64,000 nucleotides of DNA from CAWEQW01 sp963811365 (GTDB lineage: Bacteria > Actinomycetota > Actinomycetes > Propionibacteriales > Nocardioidaceae). The translations under genes and the position numbers were made by a program. The stretch lies in the NCBI GenBank assembly GCA_963811365.1, contig CAWEQW010000008.1:248001-312000 (forward strand), given 5' to 3'. Shown here one piece after another: positions 62,724 to 64,000 of this stretch (position 1 is the first letter of the stretch; each line of letters opens with the position of its first letter). The notes below the pieces were generated by a model. It searched no databases, had not been told where the DNA came from, and saw only the letters and a program-made list of their open reading frames with translations.

Positions 62724-64000
62724 CAGACGGTCTCCTGACCGGAGGCCTGAGCGGGACCGTCGGTGCGTCACCGCGACCCGGAAGGCCGACCGCTTGGGCG
62801 TGACGTGCCGCATCAGGAACTCGGGGCGGCGCTGCCCGTCGGGACCCGGACCGGGCCGGGTCATCGCGAGCCAACGTCGGTAGACCTCGCGCGACTTGTT
62901 CACGTCGACCTCGACATCGCCGTACCGGTCGTCGGGGTGCGCCTTCTCGATCCGGACCTTCTGGTGCCAGCAGTGCATGCCCGAGATCGGATCCGGCTGC
63001 ACCGGGAAGGTGAGGTTCTGGTGCACACCGGGGTCGTCCCAGTAGATCCGCTCGGAGTCGGGGTCCTCGCTCGTGAACGGGCGGACGCCGTCGGTGTAGC
63101 GCAGCCTCCAGATGCCGCTCGTCGGTGCGGTCGAGGTCGACCTTGCCCATCGCCCAGCGGCTGCCGGGGTGGCCGTCCTGCGTCCAGCGGCCCATGTGGT
63201 GGGACAGCCCGACGACGCCGGGCCGGATCGCCTCGGTGGCCCAGACCCGGGCCACGAAGTGGCCGATCTCGGTGGTGACCCGGACCAGGTCGCCGGTCCG
63301 CACGCCCATCTTGCGGGCGTCGCCGGCGTTGAACCACAGCGGGTGGGTGTTGGAGATCTCGTTGAGGTACTTGGCGTTCCCGACGCGGGTGTGGATCAGG
63401 GTGGGCAGCCGGAAGTTCGGCATCAGCACGAACTCGTCGTCGTCCCGGTCGATGCGGCTCGCGGCGACGTGCGACTCGATGTACCCGGGCGTGGCGTACT
63501 CGGGCCAGCCCCAGTCGGCCAGCGTCGTGGAGTAGAGCTCGAGCTTGCGCGACGGCGAGAGCCAGCCGGCCGTGCGCGAGCCGTCGGCGTGCTGCAGGCC
63601 CACGGCGCCCGGCCTCGCCGACCAGGGGCGGGGCGGTGTCCAGGGTGACCGGCTTGCGGAGCACGCCGCGCGCGTCGGGCGTCCGCGCCCTGCAGCTCGG
63701 CGTCGGTCAGGGGCCGTTCGTCGAGGCGGTAGAGGTCCTTGGCGACCTCGAAGACGCCGTACTTGCGCATGTACTGCAGAGGGGTCAGCCCCTGGGCCGC
63801 GGCGGCCTCGGGCAGGCCGGGGACGCTGCTGTTGAACAGGATGTCGTAGTACTCGTCCATCGTCATCCGCTCACCTGGCCGCTCCTTCGACTCGAACCAG
63901 CGACGGATGCCGAGCGACCCGTCCGGGTCGATCTGCCACGACAGCTCGAACCAGAACTCGTTCTCCTCCCAGACCTCCCCGGGGTTGGCGTCCCGGCTGT
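62723..64000 (-). pseudogene. molybdopterin-dependent oxidoreductase, C-terminal part, frameshifted (5' end outside window)
   Basis: The visible part begins near the window edge with NPGEVWEENEFWFELSWQ and continues MTMDEYYDILFNSSVPGLPEAA, RKPVTLDTAPPLVGEAG, KLELYSTTLADWGWPEYATPGYIES, LIHTRVGNAKYLNEISNTHPLWFNAGDARKMGV, TGDLVRVTTEIGHFVARVWAT and GVVGLSHHMGRW, then a C-terminus with KSREVYRRWLAMTRPGPG. These are the molybdopterin-dinucleotide-binding domains of the DMSO-reductase superfamily. Indels occur near 63685, 63625, 63108 and 62788. Electron donor and substrate unknown. mrp follows with TGATG overlap. Confidence 0.8.

Overview
The window is very GC-rich, with mostly short intergenic gaps, many GTG starts and many promoters whose TANNNT -10 box lies 6-7 nt before the start codon. 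Its gene set (pspA-pspAA-htpX-pspAB, DUF3043, DUF4191, lipB-lipA, a two-lipoyl-domain SucB, GlnR-boxed glnA, SCO2322-family protein) points to an actinobacterium, most likely Nocardioides or a close relative. That assignment is inferred from gene content and order, not from a search.

Layout. 1-5.9 kb: a phage-shock (Psp) operon on the minus strand, DUF3043, an aldo/keto reductase, and a P-loop ATPase whose promoter sits inside an inverted repeat. 5.9-12.6 kb: a cobalamin riboswitch followed by a tightly overlapping operon for vitamin B12 uptake and salvage (secreted SCO2322-like protein, ECF T, double ATPase, ECF S, a metallo-beta-lactamase/CobU fusion, CobS). 12.6-28.9 kb: housekeeping genes: gcvT, leucyl aminopeptidase, lpdA, sucB, an MmpL transporter, lipB, lipA, DUF4191, an AlaX-like hydrolase, an RDD protein and glnA with a complete GlnR box. 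Two copies of a structured palindromic repeat lie at 19.41 and 26.81 kb. 29.4-36.0 kb: a minus-strand operon of three DUF4386 membrane proteins, a broken epimerase, a one-helix micropeptide and an alpha/beta hydrolase, divergent from a LuxR-type two-component system. 36.0-44.1 kb: a decayed mobile island with a relaxase remnant, a Fic protein, regulator fragments, an orphan nucleotidyltransferase, a toxin-antitoxin pair and an IS3-family element. 44.8-53.0 kb: a membrane-arm-only Complex I cluster (nuoA, a NuoB/NuoD-like fused gene, nuoH, J, K, L, M, N) with many frameshifts. 53.0-55 kb: DUF4395 gene and fragments of an acyltransferase and a transposase. 55-61.4 kb: a phosphoesterase lipoprotein, a DGPF/YciI protein with an ECF42-type sigma factor, polyphosphate kinase 2 and a P-type ATPase. 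61.4-64 kb: mrp and the end of a molybdopterin oxidoreductase gene, both frameshifted.

Functional logic. The riboswitch should switch B12 import and salvage off when cobalamin is plentiful. lpdA, sucB, lipB, lipA and gcvT form a lipoate-linked neighbourhood (lipoate synthesis, lipoylated E2, and an enzyme that acts on lipoylated GcvH). The nuo-like cluster has the proton-pumping subunits but none of the NADH or Fe-S modules. It has instead a gene that looks like degenerate NuoB plus NuoD joined by a His/Met-rich repeat.

Sequence quality. Single-base frameshifts are dense at 44.8-53 kb and 61.5-64 kb and scattered elsewhere (glnA, epimerase, 36-41 kb). In glnA, nuo and mrp the protein sequence resumes perfectly in another frame with no in-frame stops, which looks more like indel errors in the assembly than decay. 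The 36-37 kb relaxase remnant also carries a nonsense codon and is more likely a true relic.
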